Shown here piece after piece: positions 18,290 to 25,755 of a stretch of DNA of 64,000 bases; the first letter of the stretch is position 1; each line of letters begins with the position of its first letter. The notes beneath the pieces were generated by a model. It did no database searches. It was not told the DNA's origin and saw only the letters and a list, made by a program, of their open reading frames with translations. Origin of the DNA: Flavobacterium sharifuzzamanii (GTDB lineage: Bacteria > Bacteroidota > Bacteroidia > Flavobacteriales > Flavobacteriaceae); contig NZ_QJGZ01000038.1 in assembly GCF_003254585.1 (NCBI RefSeq), positions 408,844 to 472,843 on the forward strand. The letters run 5' to 3'. The translations under genes were made by a program, and so were the position numbers.

Positions 18290-18397
18290 ATGGAAGCCAA
18301 AAAAACAAAAAAATGGAAAAAAAGCTACACTTACGTCTTAATCGTTAATGCGATTTACATAGCTATTTTTCTTTTAATCATGCAATTATACTCATAA
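18290..18397 (+). CDS. 35-residue single-pass membrane peptide
   Basis: A complete frame runs from ATG at 18290 to TAA at 18395-18397. The peptide has a Lys-rich N-terminus (MEAKKTKKWKKSY) and one hydrophobic helix at about residues 14-33 (YVLIVNAIYIAIFLLIMQLY). It starts 4 bases after the PIG-L stop and ends 3 bases before the symporter ATG, filling the gap exactly. That tight packing and the clear positive-inside membrane layout support a real gene. It may be a small auxiliary subunit of the symporter. No function is established from sequence alone. Confidence 0.7.
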   Translation: MEAKKTKKWKKSYTYVLIVNAIYIAIFLLIMQLYS

Positions 18398-18400
18398 CCT

Positions 18401-20125
18401 ATGCAGCTATTTGACTGGATCGTACTTATTGTAACACTATTATTTATTGTTGGATATGGCTCTTGGAAAACCCGAGGAAGTAAAAACGTTGAAGATTTCA
18501 TTTTAGGAAACAACGAAACACCTTGGTATACTGTAGGGCTTTCTGTAATGGCGACGCAAGCCAGTGCGATTACCTTCTTATCTACACCTGGACAAGCATA
18601 TCACGACGGAATGGGTTTTGTTCAGTTTTATTTTGGACTGCCAATTGCCATGATTGTCATTTGTTTGACTTTTATCCCACTTTATCATAAAAGTAAAGTT
18701 TTTACTGCATACGAATTTTTAGAACGAAGATTTGATGTCAAAACACGTTCGCTAGCCGCTATTTTATTCTTAGTTCAAAGAGGTTTAGGAACTGGTTTAA
18801 CCATTTATGCTCCAGCTATTATTTTGTCTGCACTTCTAGGATGGAACTTAACAGGAATGAACATCATTATTGGAGTTATGGTAATTATCTATACTTTTTC
18901 TGGTGGTACAAAAGCAGTTAACGTTACGCAAAAACAGCAGATGTTTGTCATCATGTCTGGAATGTTTATCACATTCTTCTTGATACTGCATTATCTTCCA
19001 AACGATATGACTTTCAACAGCGCACTACATATCGCAGGCGCAAATGACAAAATGAATATTGTAGATTTTTCTTTTGATCCCGAAGAAAAATATACTTTTT
19101 GGAGTGGTATTACAGGAGGTTTCTTCCTAGCCCTAGCCTATTTTGGTACAGACCAATCTCAAGTAGGACGTTATTTATCTGGCAAATCAGTTCGTGAAAG
19201 CCAAATGGGATTAATTATGAATGGATTGCTTAAAGTGCCAATGCAGTTCTTTATTCTTCTTACAGGAGTTATGGTTTTTGTCTTTTTTCAATTCAATCCA
19301 GTACCGCTAAATTTTAATCCGAATAATAAAATTGCTATTGAAAAATCAGCTTTTAAGAATGAATATCATGCTTTAGAGGAAAAATTAGTCAAACTTTCAG
19401 AAGATAAAAAAGTAATAAACTTATTATATATTGATCAGTTGAATCAAGATTATGACAATCCAATTTTGCGTAAAGAATTGGTTGCATTATCAAATAAAGA
19501 AAAAGATCTTCGTGATAAAGCTAAAGAAATCATTTCAAGAGCCGACAGCAATTCAGAAACGAATGATAAAGATTATGTGTTCTTCCACTTCATTCTGCAT
19601 TATTTGCCAAAAGGTCTAATCGGATTGCTATTGGCCGTTATTCTTTCAGCAGCTATGTCTTCTACCGCTTCAGGATTAACAGCTTTGGCTTCTACGACAG
19701 CAATTGATATTTACAAAAGAAATCAGAAAGAAGAAAAATCAGAGAAACACTATTTGCATGTTACTAAGTTTTTTACTCTTTTTTGGGGAGTTATAGCAAT
19801 ACTTTTTGCTTGCGTTGGAACATTGTTTGAAAATTTAATTCAGCTTGTAAACATTATCGGATCTATCTTCTACGGAACCGTTTTAGGAATCTTTCTTGTT
19901 GGTTTTTATACTAAAAAAGTTCAGGCAAAACCAATGTTTATTAGCGCCATTATAAGCCAGTTAACCATTTTTGTGATTTACTATTTCATGATTTACCGTC
20001 AAGAAAAATTGGGCTATTTATGGCTTAATTTTATTGGAGCTATTTTGACAATTGTACTCTCTTTATTATTGCAGTTTTTGTTTTTCAGAGGAAAATCGAG
20101 TGATAATGAGTTAATAGTTGAGTAA
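18401..20125 (+). CDS. Sodium:solute symporter (SSS family)
   Basis: The 574-residue protein has about 13-14 membrane helices and SSS landmarks: the N-terminal YGSWKTRGSKNVEDFILGN, the TYFSGG-like IYTFSGGTKAVNVTQKQQ, a long loop at about residues 305-390, and AAMSSTASGLTALAS at about residues 424-438. This last motif carries the Na+-binding Ser/Thr residues. Transporters of this type import sugars, sialic acid, myo-inositol or amino acids with Na+. The genetic link to a secreted PIG-L deacetylase suggests an amino-sugar-related substrate, but that is inference. The 35-residue membrane peptide directly upstream is probably co-translated. Confidence 0.9.
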   Translation: MQLFDWIVLIVTLLFIVGYGSWKTRGSKNVEDFILGNNETPWYTVGLSVMATQASAITFLSTPGQAYHDGMGFVQFYFGLPIAMIVICLTFIPLYHKSKVFTAYEFLERRFDVKTRSLAAILFLVQRGLGTGLTIYAPAIILSALLGWNLTGMNIIIGVMVIIYTFSGGTKAVNVTQKQQMFVIMSGMFITFFLILHYLPNDMTFNSALHIAGANDKMNIVDFSFDPEEKYTFWSGITGGFFLALAYFGTDQSQVGRYLSGKSVRESQMGLIMNGLLKVPMQFFILLTGVMVFVFFQFNPVPLNFNPNNKIAIEKSAFKNEYHALEEKLVKLSEDKKVINLLYIDQLNQDYDNPILRKELVALSNKEKDLRDKAKEIISRADSNSETNDKDYVFFHFILHYLPKGLIGLLLAVILSAAMSSTASGLTALASTTAIDIYKRNQKEEKSEKHYLHVTKFFTLFWGVIAILFACVGTLFENLIQLVNIIGSIFYGTVLGIFLVGFYTKKVQAKPMFISAIISQLTIFVIYYFMIYRQEKLGYLWLNFIGAILTIVLSLLLQFLFFRGKSSDNELIVE

Positions 20126-20128
20126 AGG

Positions 20129-20617
20129 ATGATTAGAAAACTGTTTTGGGTAATATCGTTTTTTTCATTATTTCAGATGGAAAGTCAAAATCTTGAAGAT
20201 TCTAATACAGTTAAAGACACTTCAATTTCTGCTCAATTGTACACAAAATCTTTTGAAAATTTAAATCAAGGAAATGAAGTATTCATAAAATACCCAGAAT
20301 TTAAAAGTTCCACATTTTGTTCTTTAATTAGTTGTTCTTTTCTCTTGTCTTATAAAGAAGCTGATTTGCAAATAGCTGGCGAACAAAGATTAATAGGTAT
20401 TGCTACTCAATTATATAAAGAAGGTAATCCTGTTTATTTAGTTAGCGGTTTAGATAGTTCTATAGAAGCAAAAAAAAAGAATGAAAATTTAAATGATGAC
20501 AATCATATTGTTTACATTAGTTATGGAGAATGTATTAGTCCTAAATTTTTATCTAGAGCGGCAGATATTATAAATAAACAGACACTTTCATTAATTAAAC
20601 AAGAATCTTCCAAATAA
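20129..20617 (+). CDS. Unknown secreted protein
   Basis: The ATG lies 3 bases after the symporter stop, so this gene appears to close the operon. The 162-residue product has a likely signal peptide (residues 1-19, FWVISFFSLFQMESQ). A soluble domain with three Cys residues follows (two in SSTFCSLISCSF, one in YGECISP). I do not recognise a family. The closeness to the symporter may reflect a shared transcript or simply a later insertion. The following spacer contains a dispersed structured repeat. Confidence 0.65.
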   Translation: MIRKLFWVISFFSLFQMESQNLEDSNTVKDTSISAQLYTKSFENLNQGNEVFIKYPEFKSSTFCSLISCSFLLSYKEADLQIAGEQRLIGIATQLYKEGNPVYLVSGLDSSIEAKKKNENLNDDNHIVYISYGECISPKFLSRAADIINKQTLSLIKQESSK

Positions 20618-20627
20618 ATCCTAATGC

Positions 20628-20705
20628 CCTAGCCCTGATGGAAGCGACATCCTTTTGTGGTGGGGTTCACCACAAAAGATATAGCGGACAGCGGGAAACA
20701 GCTAC
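20628..20705 (+). repeat. Dispersed structured repeat, copy A
   Basis: This 78-base segment aligns over its whole length with the reverse complement of 41432-41507. Its core is a perfect 11-bp hairpin (20652-20662 with 20668-20678) with loop GGGTT. Two stem pairs differ from copy B with both partners changed, so pairing is kept. Outer CCC and GGG blocks may form a closing stem. It may be the flavo-1 RNA motif known from Flavobacteriia, but I cannot confirm that here. Confidence 0.7.
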
Positions 20706-20830
20706 TTAAAATTTATAAAATAGGAAAACAATTTCGTACCAATACAATTCTTCTTTTTTTGTAAGTAAAAAATATTATTTTAGTAAGTTGTAAAACGGAC
20801 CACTAACTAATTTAAAATTGGAGATATTAA

Positions 20831-21433
20831 ATGAAAATTTCGAGCGATATTGAAAAGTTACTTCCATTAGGCTACGTATTTCTTATCATGATGGGAATAC
20901 TTAAAGACAGTATTTACTATTATCAATTAGGAATAAATATCTTGAAATTCTCTACAATTACAGATATTTTAATGAGTCCGATTGCGTATTTAAGTTCAAA
21001 TCCGATAGTTTTGTTTGCTGTAATTTCATTATTCGTCAGCCATTATTATCTTCCAAAATTTCTTTTAAAGAATAATCAAAAACCTTTTGTACAAAAAATG
21101 TTTGAATTAAAATCTGTAGAAGGATTTTCTTTAGAAGAGAAAACAAGTTATTATAATGGTATTGCATTACGAACATTGGCAGTTGTGCTTTTGTCTTTCT
21201 TTTTAGGAACTGGTATAGCCGACGGTTATTATACTTCAAAACGTATAGACAAGCAGACTTTAGATTATAATTATAAAATTAATTTTAATGACGAAGAGCC
21301 GCAAAAAGTTAGTCTCCTTGGCACAAATAGCTTGTATTACTTTTATGTTGCAATTGGGCAAAAACATATTAAAATCGCCCCAATAAGCTCGATTAAAAAT
21401 GTTGAGCTGATGTATAAAACAGCAAATCGATAA
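20831..21433 (+). CDS. Unknown membrane protein with three helices
   Basis: The 200-residue protein has predicted membrane helices at about residues 12-32, 48-70 and 112-130, and a C-terminal domain of about 70 residues with a beta-like pattern (VSLLGTNSLYYFYVAIGQKHIKIAPISSIKNVEL). No family was recognised. A 213-base spacer holding the structured repeat separates it from the symporter unit, and a four-helix-bundle receptor-like gene follows 37 bases downstream. The two could be co-transcribed. Confidence 0.65.
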   Translation: MKISSDIEKLLPLGYVFLIMMGILKDSIYYYQLGINILKFSTITDILMSPIAYLSSNPIVLFAVISLFVSHYYLPKFLLKNNQKPFVQKMFELKSVEGFSLEEKTSYYNGIALRTLAVVLLSFFLGTGIADGYYTSKRIDKQTLDYNYKINFNDEEPQKVSLLGTNSLYYFYVAIGQKHIKIAPISSIKNVELMYKTANR

Positions 21434-21470
21434 AACTGAAATAAGTAAGTTACTCCTAAAAATAAGCTTT

Positions 21471-22100
21471 ATGAAAGATTCAAAAAAATACAGCAATAAA
21501 ACGAAAGCTGCTTTTATTCTGTTAATAGTAATGCTTATAATTCTGCTTGGGAACTTTAACACGCTCCGAAACTCAAAAAACGTAAATGACAATATTAATG
21601 CTATTTACAAAGACCGATTAGTTGTAGCACACTATATTTTTCAATACTCAAAAGAACTTCATTTTATAAAAGCTGAAGCTGAAAAATTGAATTTGAGTGA
21701 CAATATCAAGAAAAATGAAATTATTCATACTCTTGATATTATTCATGATATTGACGATTTGTACGCTAAAACAGTTTTAACAAACAAAGAAAAACAGTAT
21801 TTTGATATTTTTTTGCTTTCCTGCAAAGAAATAAATGAGCAAGTTGAAAACAAAGACTGGGGAAAAATTGCCATTTCTAGCGAGAAAGCTTTAAAAACTC
21901 TTGAATCCCTTTCAGAAATTCAAATTGAAGAAGGAAAAGCAAAACTTGCAACTGCAAATGCAATGTATAACAGAAACAATGTACTAGGCCAGCTCCAGAT
22001 TGCGCTTCTTATTATTTTAGGAGGAATTACGTTTTATCTTTTGATTGTAAAAAAAATCAAGCAAAAAATTAAGATTCCGGAACCGCCTAGCATGAATTAG
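21471..22100 (+). CDS. Four-helix-bundle sensor-like membrane protein (4HB_MCP-like)
   Basis: The 209-residue protein has a membrane helix at about residues 10-28 (TKAAFILLIVMLIILLGNF), about 140 residues of periplasmic alpha-helix, and a second membrane helix at about 177-195 before a short basic tail. The opening of the periplasmic part (NTLRNSKNVNDNINAIYKDRLV) is typical of the four-helix-bundle ligand domain of chemoreceptors. There is no HAMP, methyl-accepting, kinase or cyclase domain, so it would be a sensor half without an output domain. Any partner is unknown. Confidence 0.72.
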   Translation: MKDSKKYSNKTKAAFILLIVMLIILLGNFNTLRNSKNVNDNINAIYKDRLVVAHYIFQYSKELHFIKAEAEKLNLSDNIKKNEIIHTLDIIHDIDDLYAKTVLTNKEKQYFDIFLLSCKEINEQVENKDWGKIAISSEKALKTLESLSEIQIEEGKAKLATANAMYNRNNVLGQLQIALLIILGGITFYLLIVKKIKQKIKIPEPPSMN

Positions 22101-22110
22101 TTTTAGTTTC

Positions 22111-22524
22111 TTATTTAAATTTTCTGGTTTCTTCTGAGATCGAAAGATCATTTATGCTGGCAAATCTTTTCTGCATTAATCCATTTGCATCAAACTCCCA
22201 GTTTTCGTTTCCGTAAGCTCTAAACCAGTTTCCATCAATATCCTGATATTCATACTCAAATCGAACAGCAATTCTGTTTTCGTTATGAGCCCAATACTCC
22301 TTTTTTAATTTGTAGTTTTTCTCTTTCTTCCATTTTTCGGTTAAAAAAAGAATAATTTCATCACGACCATTTATAAACTTATCTCTGTTTCTCCATTCGC
22401 TGTCTATAGTGTACGCTTTTGAAACCCTTTCAGGATCTTGGCTATTCCATGCATCTTCTGCTAACTGAATTTTTTCTATTGCCTTTTCATACGAGAAAGG
22501 TGGCAATGGCAATTTCTGTTCCAT
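22111..22524 (-). CDS. DUF1348 (NTF2-like fold) protein
   Basis: The 137-residue protein matches the DUF1348 pattern: an early helix ([20 protein letters not shown]), then [20 protein letters not shown], and the paired strands [12 protein letters not shown] and [12 protein letters not shown]. The fold is that of SnoaL/NTF2 cone-shaped proteins, which may bind or isomerise small ligands. It lies 5 bases after a tetR gene on the same strand. This suggests the regulator controls it and that it processes or binds the inducing compound. No catalytic residue can be assigned. Confidence 0.85.
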   Translation of the reverse strand: MEQKLPLPPFSYEKAIEKIQLAEDAWNSQDPERVSKAYTIDSEWRNRDKFINGRDEIILFLTEKWKKEKNYKLKKEYWAHNENRIAVRFEYEYQDIDGNWFRAYGNENWEFDANGLMQKRFASINDLSISEETRKFK

Positions 22525-22529
22525 AATAA

Positions 22530-23051
22530 TTAGATTAAAGTTTGAATAATTTTTTTTGATTTCTCTATTAATTCGTTTGATTTAAATAACTGACTTTCTA
22601 TTATACAGCTTTCAAATAATAAATAGATGTGATCTGATAAGAAATCATCTTGTAAAATATCTTTAAAATAGACACGTAGATCAGCTTTATGATTTTGAAT
22701 GACGTCTAAAATTTTAACATTATCTGATTGAATCTCTGATAGAATATTTAGAAAACTGCAACCTCTAAAATTTTCCTTTTTATTCATATAAATTAAGAAT
22801 TCAAAAGAAGCCAAAATTTTTAGTTTCGTATCCTCTTCCTTTGATGTAAACTTTTGTAATTCTTCAAACCAAAAGAAATGGCGCTTATCCAAAAAGGCCA
22901 CACACAAATCTTCTTTAGATTTAAAGTGCTGATAAAAACTAGCTTTAGCCACTTTTGCCTCTTCAATAATCTGATTGATGCCTGTAGCATTATAACCTTG
23001 CGTATGAAATAAAGTAAATGTTTTTTCTAGTATTCTTTCTTTTGGCAGCAT
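22530..23051 (-). CDS. TetR-family transcriptional repressor
   Basis: The 173-residue protein has the TetR N-terminal helix-turn-helix ([44 protein letters not shown], residues 5-47) and a ligand-binding C-terminal helical domain. It is probably autoregulated, because a perfect dyad ACAGAC-AA-GTCTGT at 23097-23110 lies over its promoter. It is transcribed with the DUF1348 gene 5 bases downstream. The inducer is unknown. Confidence 0.92.
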   Translation of the reverse strand: MLPKERILEKTFTLFHTQGYNATGINQIIEEAKVAKASFYQHFKSKEDLCVAFLDKRHFFWFEELQKFTSKEEDTKLKILASFEFLIYMNKKENFRGCSFLNILSEIQSDNVKILDVIQNHKADLRVYFKDILQDDFLSDHIYLLFESCIIESQLFKSNELIEKSKKIIQTLI

Positions 23052-23071
23052 AGCATCTTGAATTATATCTG

Positions 23072-23110
23072 CAAAGATAATTTTTTATTTAAACAAACAG
23101 ACAAGTCTGT
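23072..23110 (-). promoter_or_regulatory. Promoter and palindromic operator of the tetR unit
   Basis: On the minus strand TATCTTTG (23079-23072) follows TTG (23104-23102) after 22 bases. The dyad ACAGAC-AA-GTCTGT at 23097-23110 overlaps the -33 element, the expected place for repression by a TetR dimer. The ATG is at 23051, about 15 bases after the predicted start of transcription. Confidence 0.65.
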
Positions 23111-23133
23111 CTGTATCATTTCTAATGCAAAAA

Positions 23134-23163
23134 AAAATCCAAAACTCGTCAGTTTTGGATTTT
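23134..23163 (-). terminator. Terminator downstream of the DUF2911 gene
   Basis: A 12-bp perfect stem with a 6-base loop is followed on the minus strand by a run of eight or more T. Confidence 0.85.
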
Positions 23164-23203
23164 GATATTTTAAAAATTGGAATTTAATAATTCAAAAGAA
23201 TTT

Positions 23204-24046
23204 TTATCTACTCCACTCAGCGATACTATCTTTGTTTAATTTTACGTAATCAGCATTGTTTGCCGCTTCTGCAGATGCTAGAGAAGCCTTTGCAGTTTCT
23301 ATAGCTCCTTTTTTATCACCTTGTTTTGCTTGAATCAATGATTTTAATCGTGACACATAATATGGTTTATCTGAACTCATATCAAGAGCTTTGTCTACAT
23401 AATTTCTAGCCGTTTCAATATTTCCGTTTGATTGGAATAAATATTGAGATGCAGCAAAATAATCATTCCAAGTCGGACCAGCCAAAGCTTTGTCGATACT
23501 TGCTGTAGCAATTTTAGCAGTTGGAACTTCAAATTTTAAAGCCACATGAGAATTTTCCCAAGCAATGTCGATATAACCAAAATTTGGATCTAAACCGTTA
23601 ATTCCGATTGTAAATGTTTCAACAGGAGTTGGCAAAGCTTCTTCTTTTACAGTAGTTTTTAAAGCTACATAAGCGTCACTCCAGTTTTCTGGCAATCCCC
23701 AGTTGTCTGTAGAAAGATAAAAAATGATATCCCAGCTTTCTATTCTAGGAACTGTATAGATGGCATATTTTCCTTTCTTTAGCGTTTTTCCGTCAATTAT
23801 AACGTCGTCGCTAAAGTTAATGATTGTATTTTCATTAGCACCTGTTCTCCATAGTTTCCCAAATGGAACTAAATTTCCGAACACGGCTCTTCCTCTTGCT
23901 CCAGGTCTTGAATAGGTAACTTCAACATCGGTTAAACCAACAGTCTGTTTAATATATCCTTTTGGGCTTGCTTGTGGAGTTTTTACTTGCGCTTCTGATG
24001 CTAATGGAGCTATAATCAGAGCTAAAGCAATAAGTAGTTTCTTCAT
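23204..24046 (-). CDS. DUF2911 domain protein with TPR-like tail
   Basis: The 280-residue protein has a signal peptide (residues 1-19, ending SEAQ). The DUF2911 domain at about residues 25-170 shows its signature (TDVEVTYSRPGARGRAVFG, LWRTGANENTIINFS, GKYAIYTVP). The last 90 residues look like two tetratricopeptide repeats (GPTWNDYFAASQYLFQSNGN, IETARNYVDKALDMS). The function of DUF2911 is unknown. It is a periplasmic or outer-membrane-facing protein. A TAAATTTG -7-like box lies upstream at 24069-24076 without a convincing -33 element. The gene stands alone. Confidence 0.88.
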   Translation of the reverse strand: MKKLLIALALIIAPLASEAQVKTPQASPKGYIKQTVGLTDVEVTYSRPGARGRAVFGNLVPFGKLWRTGANENTIINFSDDVIIDGKTLKKGKYAIYTVPRIESWDIIFYLSTDNWGLPENWSDAYVALKTTVKEEALPTPVETFTIGINGLDPNFGYIDIAWENSHVALKFEVPTAKIATASIDKALAGPTWNDYFAASQYLFQSNGNIETARNYVDKALDMSSDKPYYVSRLKSLIQAKQGDKKGAIETAKASLASAEAANNADYVKLNKDSIAEWSR

Positions 24047-24115
24047 TATTTTACGTTTTTATTTTATTCAAATTTACAAATTCAATCAGCTTTAAAATGT
24101 TAAATTTTATATAAT

Positions 24116-24778
24116 TCAAGGTTTAAGCTGTGATATTTTTTCAGCATTTAATTCGCTAAAATGTTCTATAACTAAATCAGCTTCAGACAAATCTTGAAGA
24201 TGAGAATGTTCACTTTTGTATCCTACACAATAAATTCCGGCACCTTTTGCCGCCTTTACACCATTTGTACTGTCTTCAATAATAATGCATTCTTCTTTTG
24301 GTGCAATCGATAGTGAAGCCGCATGAATAAATATGGCTGGATTTGGTTTTGATTGCGGAAAATCTTCACCGCTCACAATATGCGTGAAATATTGATGCAG
24401 ATTAAATCTTGTAAAAACGCGGTCGATAGTAACTTTTGAAGCTGATGAAGCTAAAATCAATTGAATTCCATTGTTGTATAAATCTTTAATCAAATCTTCT
24501 ACACCTTCTAAAAGGTATAAATCTTCTTTAGTATCAAAAGCATCATTAAAAATTGTTCTTTTTCTCTGAATCAGATCTTCTACTTCCTGCTCTACTGATG
24601 GAAAATAACTTTTTAAAGTCTGAAATGTATTTCGAGTTGAAAATCCTGTAAATGTGGTATACATTTCTTCAGGAACTTCGATATTTAATTCTGAAAATTG
24701 TAAATAGTAGGCATAACGATGAACGGGTTCCGTGTCTACGATAACGCCATCCATATCAAAAATTACTGTTTTAATCAT
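24116..24778 (-). CDS. HAD hydrolase, beta-phosphoglucomutase/phosphatase-like
   Basis: The 220-residue protein has the HAD nucleophile motif DMDGVIVDTEPVH (residues 8-20), a helical C1 cap, motif II with Ser in LILASSA, Lys in PQSKPNPAIF and the acidic motif IV IIEDSTNGVKAAKGAG. This layout is that of the beta-phosphoglucomutase/phosphatase branch (PGMB and YqaB-like). Whether it is a mutase or a sugar-phosphate phosphatase cannot be decided. It is followed by an 180-base spacer with two tracts of 8-bp repeats. Confidence 0.9.
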   Translation of the reverse strand: MIKTVIFDMDGVIVDTEPVHRYAYYLQFSELNIEVPEEMYTTFTGFSTRNTFQTLKSYFPSVEQEVEDLIQRKRTIFNDAFDTKEDLYLLEGVEDLIKDLYNNGIQLILASSASKVTIDRVFTRFNLHQYFTHIVSGEDFPQSKPNPAIFIHAASLSIAPKEECIIIEDSTNGVKAAKGAGIYCVGYKSEHSHLQDLSEADLVIEHFSELNAEKISQLKP

Positions 24779-24786
24779 TTTTTTTT

Positions 24787-24814
24787 AAGGTACTGAGGTT
24801 CTGAGGGACTAAGG
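24787..24814. repeat. 8-bp imperfect tandem repeat, intergenic
   Basis: The units GGTACTGA, GGTTCTGA, GGGACTAA and GG follow with an exact 8-base period. The complement (CCTTAGTC, CCTCAGAA, CCTCAGTA) belongs to the same unit family as 7835-7872. Confidence 0.75.
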
Positions 24815-24924
24815 TTTCTATTTTTGTGCGCTTAATTTTGTCAAAGTTTAAAACTTTCACAAAGTTGTTTTATATTTTATTATAAGTTCAAGAAATTAGG
24901 ATTCTGTTTATCAGCTGCAAAAAC

Positions 24925-24960
24925 CTTAGCAGCTTAGAACCTTAGCATCTTAGCACCTTA
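24925..24960. repeat. 8-bp imperfect tandem repeat overlapping the tcdA stop
   Basis: CTTAGCAG, CTTAGAAC, CTTAGCAT, CTTAGCAC and CTTA are tandem 8-base units. The last one contains the stop codon of tcdA. Orientation is opposite to the tract at 24787-24814 across the same spacer. Confidence 0.8.
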
Positions 24961-25671
24961 TTTTTTAAGCAAATATCTAATCACCGTTTCTGCAGCGTGC
25001 AAGCCAAATAATCCCGGCATATAGCTGTTTGTTCCGTAGAATGACTTTTTAAAGTTTTTACCGTCTGTTAATTTTAAGCTTTTTTCGTCTTGAATTTCAG
25101 AAGAGAAAACTACCTTCAATTTATTGATTTTTGCTTCTTTCAAACGCTTACGAATTGTTTTTGAGAAATAGCAGTTAATCGTTTTTGAAATATCGCTCAC
25201 TTTAACTTTTGAAGCTAACATTTTTCCTCCAGCTCCCATACTACTTATGATCTTAACTCTTTTGCGCTTTGCAGCAATAATCAGATTTAATTTTGGAGTA
25301 ATACTGTCAATGCAATCCAAAACATAATCGAATTCTGGAGAAACAATCTCAAAAGCACGTTCTGGAGAAAGAAATTCCTGAACACGAGTTAGATTTAATT
25401 CTGGGTTAATATCCATTAAGCGATCACCTACAATTTTAATTTTTGGCTGACCAACTGTTGAATGCAAAGCTGGTAATTGACGGTTAATATTGGTAATATC
25501 CACAACGTCTCCGTCTACAATTGTCATGTTTCCTACTCCTGCTCTTGCCAAAAATTCAGCTGCAAAAGATCCAACTCCTCCAAGTCCAACGACTAAAATA
25601 TTAGATTTCTGTAAATTTTCTAATCCTTCTTTAGTAAACAAAAGCTCAGCTCTTTCTGTCCATTCTGCCAT
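24958..25671 (-). CDS. tcdA: tRNA threonylcarbamoyladenosine dehydratase
   Basis: The 237-residue protein is an E1-like ATP-dependent enzyme with the nucleotide-binding motif VVGLGGVGSFAAEFLARAG (residues 26-44). Further marks are NINRQLPA (about residues 63-70), DCIDSITPKLNLI and the conserved SSMGAGGK segment. TcdA (CsdL) dehydrates t6A37 to the cyclic form ct6A in tRNAs reading ANN codons. It ends with YMPGLFGLHAAETVIRYLL, typical of this branch. It is slightly shorter than the E. coli enzyme (268 residues). The gene is followed by the 8-bp repeat tract. Confidence 0.92.
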   Translation of the reverse strand: MAEWTERAELLFTKEGLENLQKSNILVVGLGGVGSFAAEFLARAGVGNMTIVDGDVVDITNINRQLPALHSTVGQPKIKIVGDRLMDINPELNLTRVQEFLSPERAFEIVSPEFDYVLDCIDSITPKLNLIIAAKRKRVKIISSMGAGGKMLASKVKVSDISKTINCYFSKTIRKRLKEAKINKLKVVFSSEIQDEKSLKLTDGKNFKKSFYGTNSYMPGLFGLHAAETVIRYLLKK

Positions 25672-25700
25672 ATATTCTTTTTTGTTGTTTTTATTCTTTT

Positions 25701-25747
25701 TGTTTCAAGTTTAATGTTTCAAGTTTTTCTTGTTGTCAGCCTGACAA
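25701..25747. repeat. 14-bp direct repeat and TTGTCAG palindrome
   Basis: Two 14-base units starting TGTTTCAAGTTT (25701-25714 and 25715-25728) are followed by TTGTCAG-C-CTGACAA at 25733-25747, a perfect dyad around one base. They lie between the stop of the tatD-like gene and the start of tcdA. The dyad could act as a short terminator or protein site. Confidence 0.5.
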
Positions 25748-25755
25748 ATCATGTT

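Noticed and set aside
20628..20705. Dispersed hairpin as a CRISPR repeat or riboswitch
   Set aside because: There is no regular array of spacers, and the two copies lie between unrelated genes, one upstream and one downstream of coding regions.
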